Notes under the pieces: model-generated
Databases searched by the model: none
What the model was told of the DNA's origin: nothing
Seen by the model: only the letters and a program-made list of their open reading frames with translations
Part shown: positions 45,384 to 61,200 of the stretch, piece after piece
Numbering within the stretch: the stretch's first letter is position 1
How the letters are laid out: each line of letters begins with the position of its first letter
Assembly: GCA_027943245.1 (NCBI GenBank)
Contig: JANDJZ010000007.1
Location: 62,001 to 126,000, forward strand
Length of the DNA: 64,000 nucleotides
Source of the DNA: Acanthamoeba sp. SK_2022b
Taxonomy: Eukaryota; Discosea; Longamoebia; Acanthamoebidae
Direction of reading: 5' to 3'
Made by a program: the position numbers and the translations under genes

Positions 45384-47194
45384 ATGGAAATGGAGACACG
45401 AAAGGTGCCAGCGGTGTCAATTGGTGTGTTGTCCCCCTTAAGAAGCACATGATTTTATTTTATTTGTTAATTAATTTATTTTTATTGCAGTTGTAGATTT
45501 TTGATATTTTTTATTTCAGTTGTAGATTTTTTTAATATTTTTTTAATTCAACAGCCCCTATGATGAAGCATACGGACCTGCACTACCGCTACTTTGTGCG
45601 GCTCCTCACGCGCCACACTCAACTGTACGCTAAGTCCCTGCAACCAAGTTCCTCTCCTCACACCCAAGCGACTTTTCGTAGATACACAGAGATGGTAAGC
45701 CTCGGCGCCGTACTCAACAACCCGAAAGAGGTGCGCGATCCTAACCACCTATGGTAGAGTCAAAAACACACCATGACACTGTCTGCGTCGTCGCACAGGT
45801 TCTCGAGTACAACGCGGAGGAGCATCCGATCACGGTGCAGCTCGGCGGCTCCAATCCCGCGGGGCTCGCTCGCGCTGCTCGTGTCTGTCAGGAGTACGGC
45901 TATGACGAGATCAACCTCAACGTGCGTCCTCACTCATTTGGCTAGTGCATCACTTGCGTTGAACGTGTGGTGTGTGGTGTGCAGGTGGGCTGCCCGAGCC
46001 AACGCGTGAGCACGCGCTGCTTTGGCGCCAAGCTCATGCTCGACCCTCCGCTCGTGTCCGAAATCGTGTCGTCCATGTACAGGGAGGTCGACGTGCCGGT
46101 CACGGTCAAGTGCAGGATCGGCGTCGATGAATTCGATTCGTATGACTACCTCTACGACTTCATCAACACTGTGGCCACTGGCGCGATGCCAGGGACCACG
46201 CCGATCAAGGGCCACCGCCCATTCGTGGCCGGAGGAGAGCCGAAGCCACTCGGAGACGAGAACGGAGGGGAAAAGGATGAGGACGACGTGACGGTGAAGC
46301 GATGGCTCGATAAGGCTGAGTCAGCCGACGCCGCGAACGTGATGAAGGCTCAGGAGTGGGTCCAGATACGCGAGCGAAAAACGCGGCTCCAAGCCGAGGG
46401 CCAACGGGTGGTGGACCACTTTGTGGTTCACGCTCGCAAGGCGTTGCTTCTCGGGAAATACTCCACGCTCGACAACAGACGGTGCGGCCTTCTCCTGTCG
46501 CCCCATGTGTCAGCTTTTCACGCCTTGTGTGCCGCCACCCCAGCATTCCTCCGCTGAAGTACGACACAGTCTACCGTTTGCGGAGGGAGGAGCGCTTTGC
46601 CGATCTGCGATTCACGATTAACGGCGGTATTGAGACCTACGAACAGATCGCGCACCACTTGGCGCAGGGCGCCGATGGCGTGATGCTCGGGCGAATTGCC
46701 ACCAAAGGTGCGACCGCCGATGTGGATCGCCAGTTCGCGGTTCGAGCGCTTAGGTCTGTTCTGTGCTGCAGATCCGTGGCTGCTTACGCAGATGGACGCC
46801 CGTTTCTTCGGCAAGAGAAACCCGTGTCTGTCGCGTCGGGAAGTGCTTGAGAAGTATTGCGACTACGCCGACAAACACATGCAGGAACGCAGGCACGCTC
46901 TCTGCTCCCGGTGCCTCTTGCGTGTGCTGTGAGTTCACGCCTCCCCGCGCATCCAGGTTGGTGAAACGGGGACTGCTGGTGCCGATCGTACCACTCTTCC
47001 ACGGCAAGAAGGACGGCCGTCGCTTCAGGCAGGAGCTCAATCGTGCGTTGGATGAGGACAAGGGAAGACGAACAAACAAGGGAGACCGTGAGAACTGGGA
47101 AACGAGCACATGGGAAGTCATAGAGGAGGCCCTCAAGGGAATAAGCGATGATACCCTGGACGAACGACCATCTACTGGTGACCTATTTGAATAA
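45384..47194 (+). CDS. tRNA-dihydrouridine synthase, DusA type
   Basis: Exon 1 is 40 nt (45384-45423, METRKVPAVSI). A 131-nt very AT-rich intron (45424-45554) precedes APMMKHTDLHYRYFVRLLT, the Dus (S)APM..(W)TD.H block. ITVQLGGSNPAGLARAARV, EINLNVGCPSQRVSTRCFGA (with the GCP Cys of the catalytic loop), VTVKCRIGVDEFDSYDYL, FVVHARKALLLG and FTINGGIETYEQIAHHL with GADGVMLGR complete the FMN TIM barrel. Between DFINTVA and VDHFVVHARK there is an insert of roughly 80 residues, acidic then helical, absent from bacterial DusA. The enzyme reduces uridine to dihydrouridine in the tRNA D-loop using NADPH. The stop is at 47194. The gene begins 49 bp after the RapZ-C stop. Confidence 0.9.
45424..45554 (+). 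other. AT-rich intron 1 of the Dus gene with an internal duplication
   Basis: The intron is dominated by T and A. CAGTTGTAGATTTTT occurs twice (around 45488 and 45517), each followed by ATATTTTT-like sequence, giving alternative AG acceptors before the used one at 45554. Confidence 0.6.
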
Positions 47195-47433
47195 ATGCAC
47201 CAATACTGCAACACGGTTTTTCTGCGCCAACCAGGTTTCCCACCCAATGGCGCCCATTGACGGCAGATGTAATGCTGAGGGAATCCCGACAATGCTAATC
47301 ATGTGGCATCCAAGAAGCAGACGTAGGCCAGGGGCAAGGGCATTGTTGGGGGGGAGAAACTCGATGACAAGGCCAGGAGTGATTTAGATTATTTATTCCG
47401 CTAGACATGTGATTTACCTCAGAGAAAGATCGC

Positions 47434-47808
47434 TTAGGCGCTCTTGACGGCGAACTTGCGCTGGGGGAAGTGAGCGAGCTTCTTAGTCTCCCTGACGGTC
47501 TTGGCGTTCTTCTCCTTAGGGGTAAGGCGACGACGGATGGCGCGGGTCTTCTTCACGCGGAGATCGAGGGGCTTGTACTTCTTCTCCTTGTAGAACATGC
47601 GCAGCTGCTGCCTCTGGGTCTGGCTGATCACGGTGTTCACGCGGGCCACGGACTTCCTGATCTCCTTGATCTTGGCGAGCTTGGAGGGGGCACCACCAGT
47701 CACCTGCTGGACGCGCAGGGAGGCGAGCTCGGTCTTGAGCTCGTCGAGCTGCTTCAGCAGCTCGTTCTTCTTCTTAGTCCTGAGTTCGTGGGCCTTGACC
47801 TTCGGCAT
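47434..47808 (-). CDS. rpl35: 60S ribosomal protein uL29 (L35)
   Basis: This single uninterrupted exon encodes 124 aa: [60 protein letters not shown] and RKFAVKSA. Every segment aligns with eukaryotic L35 and the length (123-125 aa) is right. It sits at the polypeptide exit tunnel, where SRP and NAC dock. It is intronless in the coding part, unusual here but common for small ribosomal genes; a 5' UTR intron just upstream of the ATG is likely. Confidence 0.98.
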   Translation of the reverse strand: MPKVKAHELRTKKKNELLKQLDELKTELASLRVQQVTGGAPSKLAKIKEIRKSVARVNTVISQTQRQQLRMFYKEKKYKPLDLRVKKTRAIRRRLTPKEKNAKTVRETKKLAHFPQRKFAVKSA

Positions 47809-48079
47809 GATGTCTAGAGATGGGGCGAGAGAAAGATCTCTGGGGAGGGCGGCCGGGAGAGAGGAAGCCGATGCAGAGAGAGGAAGAAAGAAGAAAAAAG
47901 AACTTGCCTCCCCGGTATTATCCATCCATCCATTTCCGCTGCTATCCCAGGAATGCAGTCTTATGCTGGATATTTCCCGCCAGATGAACGTTGGCTGGCG
48001 CAAACACAGGCGATCTTCGTTAAGGGTGCATTGTTCACACAACAGTACACCGAACGTTTGTGTTTCCGCCTCTGGCCGC
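47809..48079. other. Spacer between uL29 start and YPP-repeat gene stop
   Basis: This 271-bp interval holds the uL29 promoter and 5' UTR. A purine-rich stretch (47820-47905, GAGAGA-like) corresponds to a pyrimidine-rich tract on the uL29 sense strand, a usual feature near ribosomal-protein transcription starts. Confidence 0.4.
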
Positions 48080-49379
48080 TCATTGCTGGTAGGCCAAATT
48101 CTGGAGCGCAGGAGTTGAGTTGGGGTTGCTGATGCGCTGGCCCATGCCGGCAGATTGGTTCGGATATGAGCTGGCCGAGAAGGGCGACGGCGTCGATGAG
48201 GACGGCGGAGCAGAGCCGCCGTGGCCGAAGGGCTGCTGCTGTTGCTGCTGCCCCATTTCGGGAGCATGTTGAGCTGGGAAGGGAGGGGCAGAGGCACTTG
48301 AGTAGGGCGAGCCAGCCGACTGAGGCTTGGCATCCGAGGAGGGTGGCGTGGGGTAGCCCTGAGGGAACGACTGCTGCGGCTGCGGCGGTGCGCCGCCGGT
48401 CTGCTGCTGCGGCGCAGGCGGGTATCCCTGCTGCGGCGGATAGCCCTGTGACGGGTAGCCCTGTTGCAAGGGTTGGCCTGCTGGCTGCTGCTGCGACGCA
48501 GGCGGATATCCCTGCTGCGGAGGATAGCCCTGTGGCGGTTGCGGTCCGGGCTGGCCTGGCTGTTGCTGCGACTGCTGAGAGTAGGCCTGCGTGCTCTGCT
48601 GGTAGCTCTGGTGCACCTGCGCCGAGTAGCCCTGCTGTTGCTGCGGTGGTGGCTGGGCCGCAGGATACTACGACGAAAGAGAGAATCACGTCGCATCAGC
48701 CCCAGTAGGCAGACACCATCAACAAAGACGAAGCGGGAAGCGCATACGGCCTGGGGGGCTCCAAACTGCTGTTGCTGGCTCACAAAGCGACCCTGGTGCT
48801 GCTGCGAGATACTGCCGATCTGTGCCGCAATGTTATGTCCTCCGACAACCGCGCCGCCCGCAGGCGGTGGTCCGCCCGGTGGCGGCATGGCGCCGGCAAA
48901 GGGTGGAGGCACGGCGCCCAGAGGGGCGGCGTGTGGAGGGAAGCCGCCCATCGGCTGAAGCGGAGGTGGTACGCCGCCCGGGGGAGGGGCGTAGGGGTAG
49001 CCGGCAGGCGGAGGCGGTCCGGGATAGCCAGGGCGTGCTGCCGGGGGGTAGCCAACGCCGGGCGGCGGATAGGCACCATGAGGAGGAGGCGGGTAGGCAC
49101 CGGGTGGCGGATAGTAACCCACGGGCGGGGGCGGATAGGCAGCGTGGGGCGGCGGCGCGTAGCTGTACTGGACAGAGGTGCCACAGTGCGAAACGTAGGC
49201 TACCTCGCACTGTGAACAAAGGGGAGCCGCCGGTGAACACGCGTACCTAGCAAATCTTGGAGAATTAAGTTGAGACGCACGGGCGGTGGGGAGTCGCAGT
49301 GAGGCGGAGAGTCACACGGGTCGCAGTGGCTGTAGTGCTTCTTCTTGTAGTAATGGTGTCCATGGTGGTGATGCGACAT
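48080..49379 (-). CDS. Proline/tyrosine-rich YPP-repeat low-complexity protein
   Basis: Exon 1 (start 49379) encodes [20 protein letters not shown] and a Cys/Pro/Ser stretch ending DSPPP. The likely donor is GTGCGT at about 49286. Exon 2 begins [20 protein letters not shown] and runs into YPPPP / [20 protein letters not shown] arrays, then [19 protein letters not shown]. Exon 3 has [11 protein letters not shown] and [18 protein letters not shown] repeats, Gln runs and ends ALQNLAYQQ at 48080. YPPQ arrays occur in many unrelated proteins (annexins, rhodopsin tails, RNA-condensate proteins) and mediate self-association or WW binding. There is no catalytic domain or TM. Function is unknown. Confidence 0.65.
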
Positions 49380-49816
49380 TGCGCCGATGTGCGAGTATTG
49401 TATTGTTGCCGGACGTACGGCAACGTTTTCTTTTGTTCGCGTTTCGCTGCAGATCGCGAATGAAATAGTGGTTTCCTTTTCCTCCTTTGTTCGGCAGAGA
49501 GCTGTCGGGCGGCTGCACAGGGCCAAACACTTTGGCCAGCCTTGCCCGCAAAGCACAACAACAAGAACAACAACGGCTGGGCTGGGGCACCTCGGCGATA
49601 GCCACTCACCGCACGCGTGTGCCTCTGCGGGGTGGCGCAGTTTCTGTGGATCAGCCCAAATTTTTCCGCTATTCTCGTTTCTGAACGGCCAGCAAAGCAG
49701 GCAGTGCATTTTTGATGCAATTAATGCCGAGAACACCTTGCGATTGATTCACACGTTCTCAGTGTTCGTCCCTTAATAGCAAGCCATCACACTTCAACCC
49801 TCCTTGCCACCGTAAT
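49380..49816. promoter_or_regulatory. Divergent promoter with inverted repeat GTTGCCG-N6-CGGCAAC
   Basis: This 437-bp spacer separates the YPP-repeat gene (-) and a serine-rich hypothetical (+). A perfect 7-bp inverted repeat with a GACGTA centre occupies 49405-49424, 26 bp upstream of the minus-strand ATG. No coding-like frame was accepted here. Confidence 0.45.
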
Positions 49817-50310
49817 ATGTCGCAACCACACAACGCCGCACAATCGTCATCTTCTCCGCGATGTGTCTACGTCGCGCCCACCATTGAAAGCGGTCTGCTC
49901 ACAACTTCCATACAAGCAGCTCAAGCAACACTTCCAACCACAACCTCTTCGTCTTCACCGCTCTCCCTCCTCAACTCAACTGGATTAAATCTCAATTCAT
50001 CGCCAACGCGAAGCCATACGGAGAGGAACGCGCCTTCCATGCTCGATCTCATGGCCCAGTTTGAAACCTCTACCACCTTGCGAGACAGCAGCGAAGCCAA
50101 GCCAGTCTGGCGGTACTACCTTATTGATCTCGAAATTTCACGATAACGGATTTGTGCTGATTCTTGTGCTGGCGTGCCAGAGCGCCATGGGAGGATCAGG
50201 ACAGTGCGTTCCAGACCGAGTTTGATTCTGAACTGAGCTTCCTATGCGATAGGATTCATGTCCAAGAAGAGGACGCCATGAGCGTAGGCCACTTACCCTA
50301 CATCTTGTAA
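49817..50310 (+). CDS. Serine/threonine-rich hypothetical protein
   Basis: Exon 1 (49817-50112) starts MSQPHNAAQSSSSPRCVYVA, passes through Ser/Thr/Leu-rich sequence (TTTSSSSPLSLLNSTGLNLN) and ends MLDLMAQFETSTTLRDSSEAK-PVWR. A GTACTA donor and a GTGCCAG acceptor define a 68-nt intron. Exon 2 (50181-50310) adds APWEDQDSAFQTEFDSELSF and ends VGHLPYIL, TAA 50308-50310. The spliced protein is about 141 aa, acidic at the C-terminus, with no signal peptide or TM. I do not recognise it. The splice is supported by frame continuity only. Confidence 0.5.
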
Positions 50311-50401
50311 TTCACCCCCCCCCCCCAGCTCGTACATAAAATAAATAAGCTTTTCGTCGCCTGTGAGGCAAGAGCATGTTGCGTTGTGGGTTATGTTGTC
50401 C

Positions 50402-55565
<5,164 letters not shown>

Positions 55566-56067
55566 CTTTTGTTTGTGTAAATGTTGCGTTTCCTCCCTTT
55601 TTCTCTGCAACACCAACAAAAAACTCAAAAAAAAATGGGCGCCAGAAAAGAGAGGGACAGCCCAGAGACAACGGCCAGCAACAAAGGTCGATACAAGGCA
55701 ACAAGGGCCGTGGTGTGGGTCACCGCACAAATAGTCGTGACACATTCCCTGTTAATTCCGATTTTGCGAGATTTCTACCCTTTCGCCCAATGAACGGAGC
55801 GCTTGTGACGTCACGGCTGTGTCGACACAAAAAACCAGCAAGGAAAAGCGATTTCCACCCAAGCGTGTGGCGTTACCCTTTTCAAGCTGCGTGATCAAGA
55901 GCCTTTGCGACAGAAACGCGAGCAAACTTCTCTGCGCAGTTCTACTTGCATCATCACCAACCGTCGTATTAGCGAATTCCATCTTCTCTTCTCCCGCCTC
56001 ACGTGAAACCCCAGGTGTGGCTAGCCATTAACAGCTCGAGGCGATCATCACAACCGAACCCATCAAA
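55566..56067. promoter_or_regulatory. Divergent promoter Pex6 / membrane bZIP, with a CRE palindrome
   Basis: This 502-bp spacer contains a perfect CRE core TGACGTCA at 55806-55813, about 255 bp before the bZIP ATG and 241 bp from the Pex6 ATG. A short A-rich patch lies at 55617-55636. No TATA box is obvious. Confidence 0.5.
55806..55813. promoter_or_regulatory. CRE-like palindrome TGACGTCA
   Basis: This is the consensus binding site of CREB/ATF-type bZIP dimers, placed upstream of a gene encoding such a bZIP. It could serve autoregulation. This is inference from sequence alone. Confidence 0.4.
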
Positions 56068-57675
56068 ATGCAATTTTCGTGGGCTGAATCCTCGCTGGAG
56101 GGGGACAGCACCGATGTCAAGAGTGGAGAGAGGGATTTGACGACGTACGAGAACCTCTATGGAAACGAGTTGCAACTCTTCGAGTCCTTTTTCAACGGCA
56201 ACCTCAACGAGCTCGACTACCTCACGGACTTGTCGCTGCCTGAAGGAACCGTAGCGCAGGGCGATTTGCCGGGACCCGAGCCCATTGACATGCTCTTCGT
56301 CAAGAATGAGCCCTCGTCGCCTGAATCGTTTGCAAGCGAGAGCGGCACTCCAAGCTCGCCCGGCGAAAGCTCTGGTCCTTCGTCTCCCGAAACCCTCTTC
56401 CATCACATCTCGACAACCTCGCCGGAGACCACCATCAACCCCATCTCGCTCACCATGCCTTCTGCTTACTCGCCGGCGATCCAAGATCCGCTGGTGGAGA
56501 TCAAGAAGCAGGGTGCAAAGCGAACTAGATTCGAAGAAGAGGATACCATGGTGCCACCAGCAGCGTTGCAGGCGGCTTCCACCGGTGGTGCGCCTGATGA
56601 AGAGCGGCACGTCAAGAGGCAGCGCAGGTACATTTGCAACAAGAGCCACTGTTGCAACCCATTCTTACTAATTTCCGAACCGTTATCCTGGCCAATCTTT
56701 GTCTCATTCTCAGCTCGCTCTCCAGGCTTATAAAGAACCGTGAAAGCGCTCAGAAGTCCCGTTTACGGAAGAAGATGTATATTGAAGATTTGGAGACGAA
56801 GGTCAAGTCTCTCGCCACGCACAACGACGCGCTCCTGCAGGAAAACAACGCGCTTAAGGAAGAGATCACCTATCTGACCAAGTTCATCAACAAGACGCCC
56901 GGCCTCGCCGAAGAGATCGCCCAAAGCCGTCCTAAGACGGCGCCCATCCGCAACGTCAAGGCCGCCGGCGTGTGCCTCCTCATCGTCCTCTTTTCGTTCG
57001 GCCTCTTCTTCAACAACGTCCAGCAGTTCGGCGATAACGGCCCTGCGCTGCCCTTCGAGGGTGGCGCGAGGGAGCCTGTTCCTGAAGTTCTTCCGTTCGG
57101 TGGTGAAAGACGGTGCGCTCTCGCCAACCAATCACCAGTCTTTCCACGTTCTTCGCGCCCCTCTGCTTAGCAGTTCTTGGCTCACGCACTTTTATTTTTT
57201 GTTGTGGTTGCTTCAGGTACGGCCGCATGTTGAAGTCGTTCAAGGACGCCGTGCCTTCCCTCGCCACCGAGACCGAGGAGGTGGGTGGCGACCTTACGCC
57301 GGTACGATCTCTCTCTCTCTCTCTCTCTTCCCGACATAAAATCAGAACTTGTGGAGATCTTATTCTTTCGTCCCTGTGCAGATCTACCCCAAGAGGCGTC
57401 TGCCTCCTGTGGACGTGGGCCCTCTGGAATCCGTTATCCAGAGGAACAAGAAGGCTGGAGCGGGCCTCTCTCCCTACAAGAAGATCAAGCTCGAGGAGGA
57501 CTCGATGGACGTAGTGGACCCGTCCTGTGTGGAGGAGCTCGAGAAAGGTTTCATTTCCGTTCCGCAGCTGCCCACCTGTGACGAGGATCTCCCCGTCGCG
57601 TCGTACCACGAGCCCGCCACCACCGGCCCGCGCAACGACACCGGCGCAGAGACCACTGGCTACACGGACAACTAG
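56068..57675 (+). CDS. Membrane-anchored bZIP transcription factor (ATF6/CREB3/bZIP28-like)
   Basis: An acidic Ser/Pro-rich N-terminal activation region (exon 1, 56068-56627) leads to a bipartite basic stretch (HVKRQRR) and the bZIP basic region LIKNRESAQKSRLRKKMYIE. Leucine heptads (DLETKVKSLATHNDALLQEN) follow in exon 2 (56726-57112). About 45 residues later a single TM (GVCLLIVLFSFGLFFNN) is followed by a lumenal tail of about 190 residues across exons 3-4 (57217-57301, 57382-57675), containing GRMLKSF soon after the membrane, a possible site-1-protease type sequence. This plan (cytosolic bZIP, one TM, lumenal tail) is that of ER-stress or lipid-stress factors released by regulated proteolysis. 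The bZIP core with N-x7-R (NRESAQKSR) is intact. The stop is TAG at 57673-57675. Confidence 0.9.
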
Positions 57676-58286
57676 GAGCCCTCCGCTTCGCCGGCAACTG
57701 CCCTGTTGTGGTACCGGTCGACATCGTATCGCGTACATCGCTCGTTTCTGTATGTCGCGTTTGCTTATAGCGATCTTCATTCGTCATCTTGACATCTAGC
57801 CTCTCCTCTATCGCTCTCTTCTGTATTAATTTATTCTGTCCAAAAACATATCGCCACATGCTTTTTGCACGCTGTGCATGGTGCACCTCCGTGACGATGC
57901 ACCCTCTCCTCTCCTCTCCGCTCGATCGGTCTTTTGGCCTTTCGCGCTGAGATCTGTAAAGCAAAAGCATCCACCACCGCTGAATAAACATTCTCCTGTT
58001 CCTGCACCCGGAACGGTGACGGTGAGGGCCGGGTGGTGTGAAGTTGGTGCGGAACTGCCGACCTCACTTGTCGCGTGCGGCGGTCGGAGTTGTCTCACGG
58101 GCGGGAATGTGGGCGACGCTGAGTTGCTTTGGCCTGGGGCGAGTAACGAAACAAAAGACGCAAGAGGCGTCGTCAGGCAGAAAGAAGGTGTGGCTGTTCC
58201 TTCCGTGAGGCGAAAGCAGTGGACGCGCTTGCCTCACGCTCATCTCGGTCATCTTTCGTTTTGGTCTTCTAAGCCCAGAAACCGAA
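57676..58286 (+). other. Intergenic region before alpha-mannosidase
   Basis: This 611-bp spacer holds the bZIP 3' UTR (AATAAA in CTGAATAAACA near 57979-57987 may be a poly(A) signal) and the mannosidase promoter. Open frames across it lack coding-like codon use. Confidence 0.4.
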
Positions 58287-61200
58287 ATGGGGCTCCTCTC
58301 GAGATGGAACAAGATGGGGCATGGCTGCAAGACAAATTGTTCTTTTCTTCCCCCCTCGCCTTGCCTCCTCTTCGCCTTCCTGTTCGCATTGAGCCTCTCG
58401 GCTCGCGTGCTCAGCGCCAACGAGAATTTTGTCAAAGTCTTCCTCATCCCGCACAGCCACTGCGATCCCGGATGGTTGGAAACTTTCGAGGTGCTCCCTT
58501 TAACCATCTTTGCGGCCAACTGCATAATCGAAAAAGATTTTTAAATGCCTAATGGTCAGGGCTACCACGCTCGCTTCGTTGAGCGCATCTTGACGGAAGT
58601 CATGAACTCACTGTCGCGAAGCCCGGATCGCCGATTCGTATGGGCAGAGATGTACGCGCAGCCTCCGCCTCACGCTGTCCTAGCGCACGTGCTGTTCTCA
58701 CTCCATTCCCTCCGGTCTCCGTGCCTCTGCAGTTCGTTCTTCAGTCGCTGGTTCGACACCAGGACGCTTGAAGTCAAGCAGCAGGTGAAGAAGTTCGTGG
58801 AGAATGGACAGCTCGAGTTCGTTGAAGGTTTGTTCCCACCGCGGCCACGCTATGCACCATCCATCGCGCAACCTCTCCCTCGGGTCTCCTCTCATCTCGA
58901 TGGGCGACCTCTCCCTCCCACTCCCCCGCTTTCCTTCCGCCGACAGGTGGATGGGTGCAACCGGACGAAGCCAACACCAACTTCGACATTCTGGTCAATC
59001 AGTTGACTGAGGGACACGACTATCTCCTGAAGAACTTTGGCGTCCGCCCACGATTCGCCTGGCAGGTACTGCTTGGGGACTCTTTATCTTTTTCCCCTGC
59101 TTCCCTCTTCACCGCATCGCATCGTCGTGCCGGTGGTCATCGTACGTCTAAACGTCGCCTCGTTGCAGATCGATCCGTTTGGCCATTCTTCGTTGACGCC
59201 CACCCTAGCTGCGGCCGCCGGCTTCGACGCCCTTGTGATCAACAGAATTCATCACAACCTCAAGGTGCGCTTTGGTCGCCTTTCCATCTTTGGTTCGACA
59301 AGCGGTCAGCTGGACTGAACGTGTTCTCTGTCCCCCCCCCCTCTTCTACAGGCCTATTTCAAGCAGACCCGACACATGGAGTTCGTATGGCAGGGATCGC
59401 CGTCGCTCGGGGAGGAGAGTGAGATCTTCACGCACGTGCTTCACACGCACTACAGCGCCCCGCTCGGGTTCGATTTTGAGGAGGCCGTTTCACCAGTGGG
59501 AAACGACGTCCAAGGCAGGGCGTCTCAGCTGGTCCAGGAGCTTCTGGTTCGCTTCCTCCTTTGCCACCAATTGCTAGCTCCCCCTTTCCTTACTCTTTGT
59601 CGCTCAACGGTGAACCGATCACGCAGAAACGGTCCGAGGCCTATCGAACACCCAATCTGCTCGTCACCTTTGGCGACGACTTCAAGTTCCAGAGGGCCGA
59701 GCACCAGTTCTCCAACATGGACCTCCTGATTCGTACTCCTCCTACCAATGCCCATCTTCGTTGTGCCTTCTGAAGGAGGTCTCTCCGTTCCAGCAATCGC
59801 CAACCCACTATTCTGGTTCCTTTCCTCCTCCTTTTGCGTCCAACAGAGGAGATCAACCGGGGCAACTATGGAGTCAAGATCCAGTATGCTACGCTCTCGG
59901 AGGTAAGCCCCTCATCCTCCCCGTTCGTAGTGCACTCACCCAAGGCGGGACACGCGATCTCACCGCTTTTCCAATTCGCATGTGGCACGACAGTACTTCG
60001 ACGCCGTGTTTGCCGCCAAGGCCAACTTCCCGCTCTACAAGGGTGACTTCTTCCCCTACGCCGACAACTCGGACTCCTATTGGACGGTACGACCTCCGCC
60101 TGCCCCCTTGTCTTTTTAATTATTCGATCATTTAATTTATTAAAAAATTGCGGGTGTGTCGAGGCTAATGTGTGCTGCGCGTGGTGAATAGGGCTACTAC
60201 ACCACTCGCCCTAAGCTGAAGGGCCTGACGCGACAGGCCACCTCCATTCTCCACTCGGCAGAGGTAAGCACCAGCGGCGCTTTTCTCCCTCTCTTACCCC
60301 CAATCATGCAAACGTGTGCACATGGCCCGGACCAATCGTGCGCTGATTCGTATTGTGTGCAGACCGCGTTTGCTCTCGGCCGTGCGCAAGACTTTTCAAG
60401 GCACATTCCCACGCCATGGGACATGTACTACGCCAACATCCTGCAGGGGAGAAGGGTAAGCTGGCGCCAGCTTAGTCGTCGACCAGGGTTCAGCAACCTG
60501 ATTTTGCGCCTCTGTTGTTTGTAGGACACGGCCCTGGTCCAACACCACGATGGCATCACGGGGACGGCGAAGCAGTTTGTGGCCGACGACTACACGAACA
60601 GGCTGAACACGGCCGTCACGAACTCTCACGTCGTACAGGCCCCCTTAAGTCTCCCTGCCCCCGCATACGGGTGGCCATCCGCTCATTCGCTAACCAAAAC
60701 GTTTTCGCCATCCCCAAGGTCATTGCGGAGATGACCAAGCACCTGCTCTACAACGCACAGCAGGATGCGGACAAGAGCCTCGCCGTGCTCGACTCCGTCG
60801 GGTTTGGCGTGTACGACGCTCAGGGCCACCTGTTCAGCTTCAACGTACGCACTCCGAATGTTCAAGCACTTGGCCGTGGTGTGTCTGCTGAGCTCCTCTC
60901 CCCGTGCTGCGCTGGCGCAGGCCGCGGGCGAGTATCCTCTCGTGTACCACAACGGACTGGGCTGGACGCGGTACCAGTACGTCCAGGTCAAGGTGTCTAC
61001 CGCGCAACCCCAACTGCTTCGCATCATCGACGCCAACGGCAACGCCGTGCCCGTCCAGACCTCGCCCTGCTATGACAGCAAGGAAAAGTACGGCCCCGCC
61101 CGAGCATGTTTGTGTGCGCTCGCCAGCGGATCGTGTGTTGACTGTAATCTGTGTCGTGACGATTGGGGGGGGGGGCAGCTCGGTGTTCTTCCTCAATTTC

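Noticed and set aside
45946..46060. Possible loss of the Dus catalytic cysteine (FGAK instead of FGAC)
   Set aside because: The catalytic Cys belongs to the GCP motif, which is intact (NVGCPSQRV). The FGAC/FGAK position is variable.
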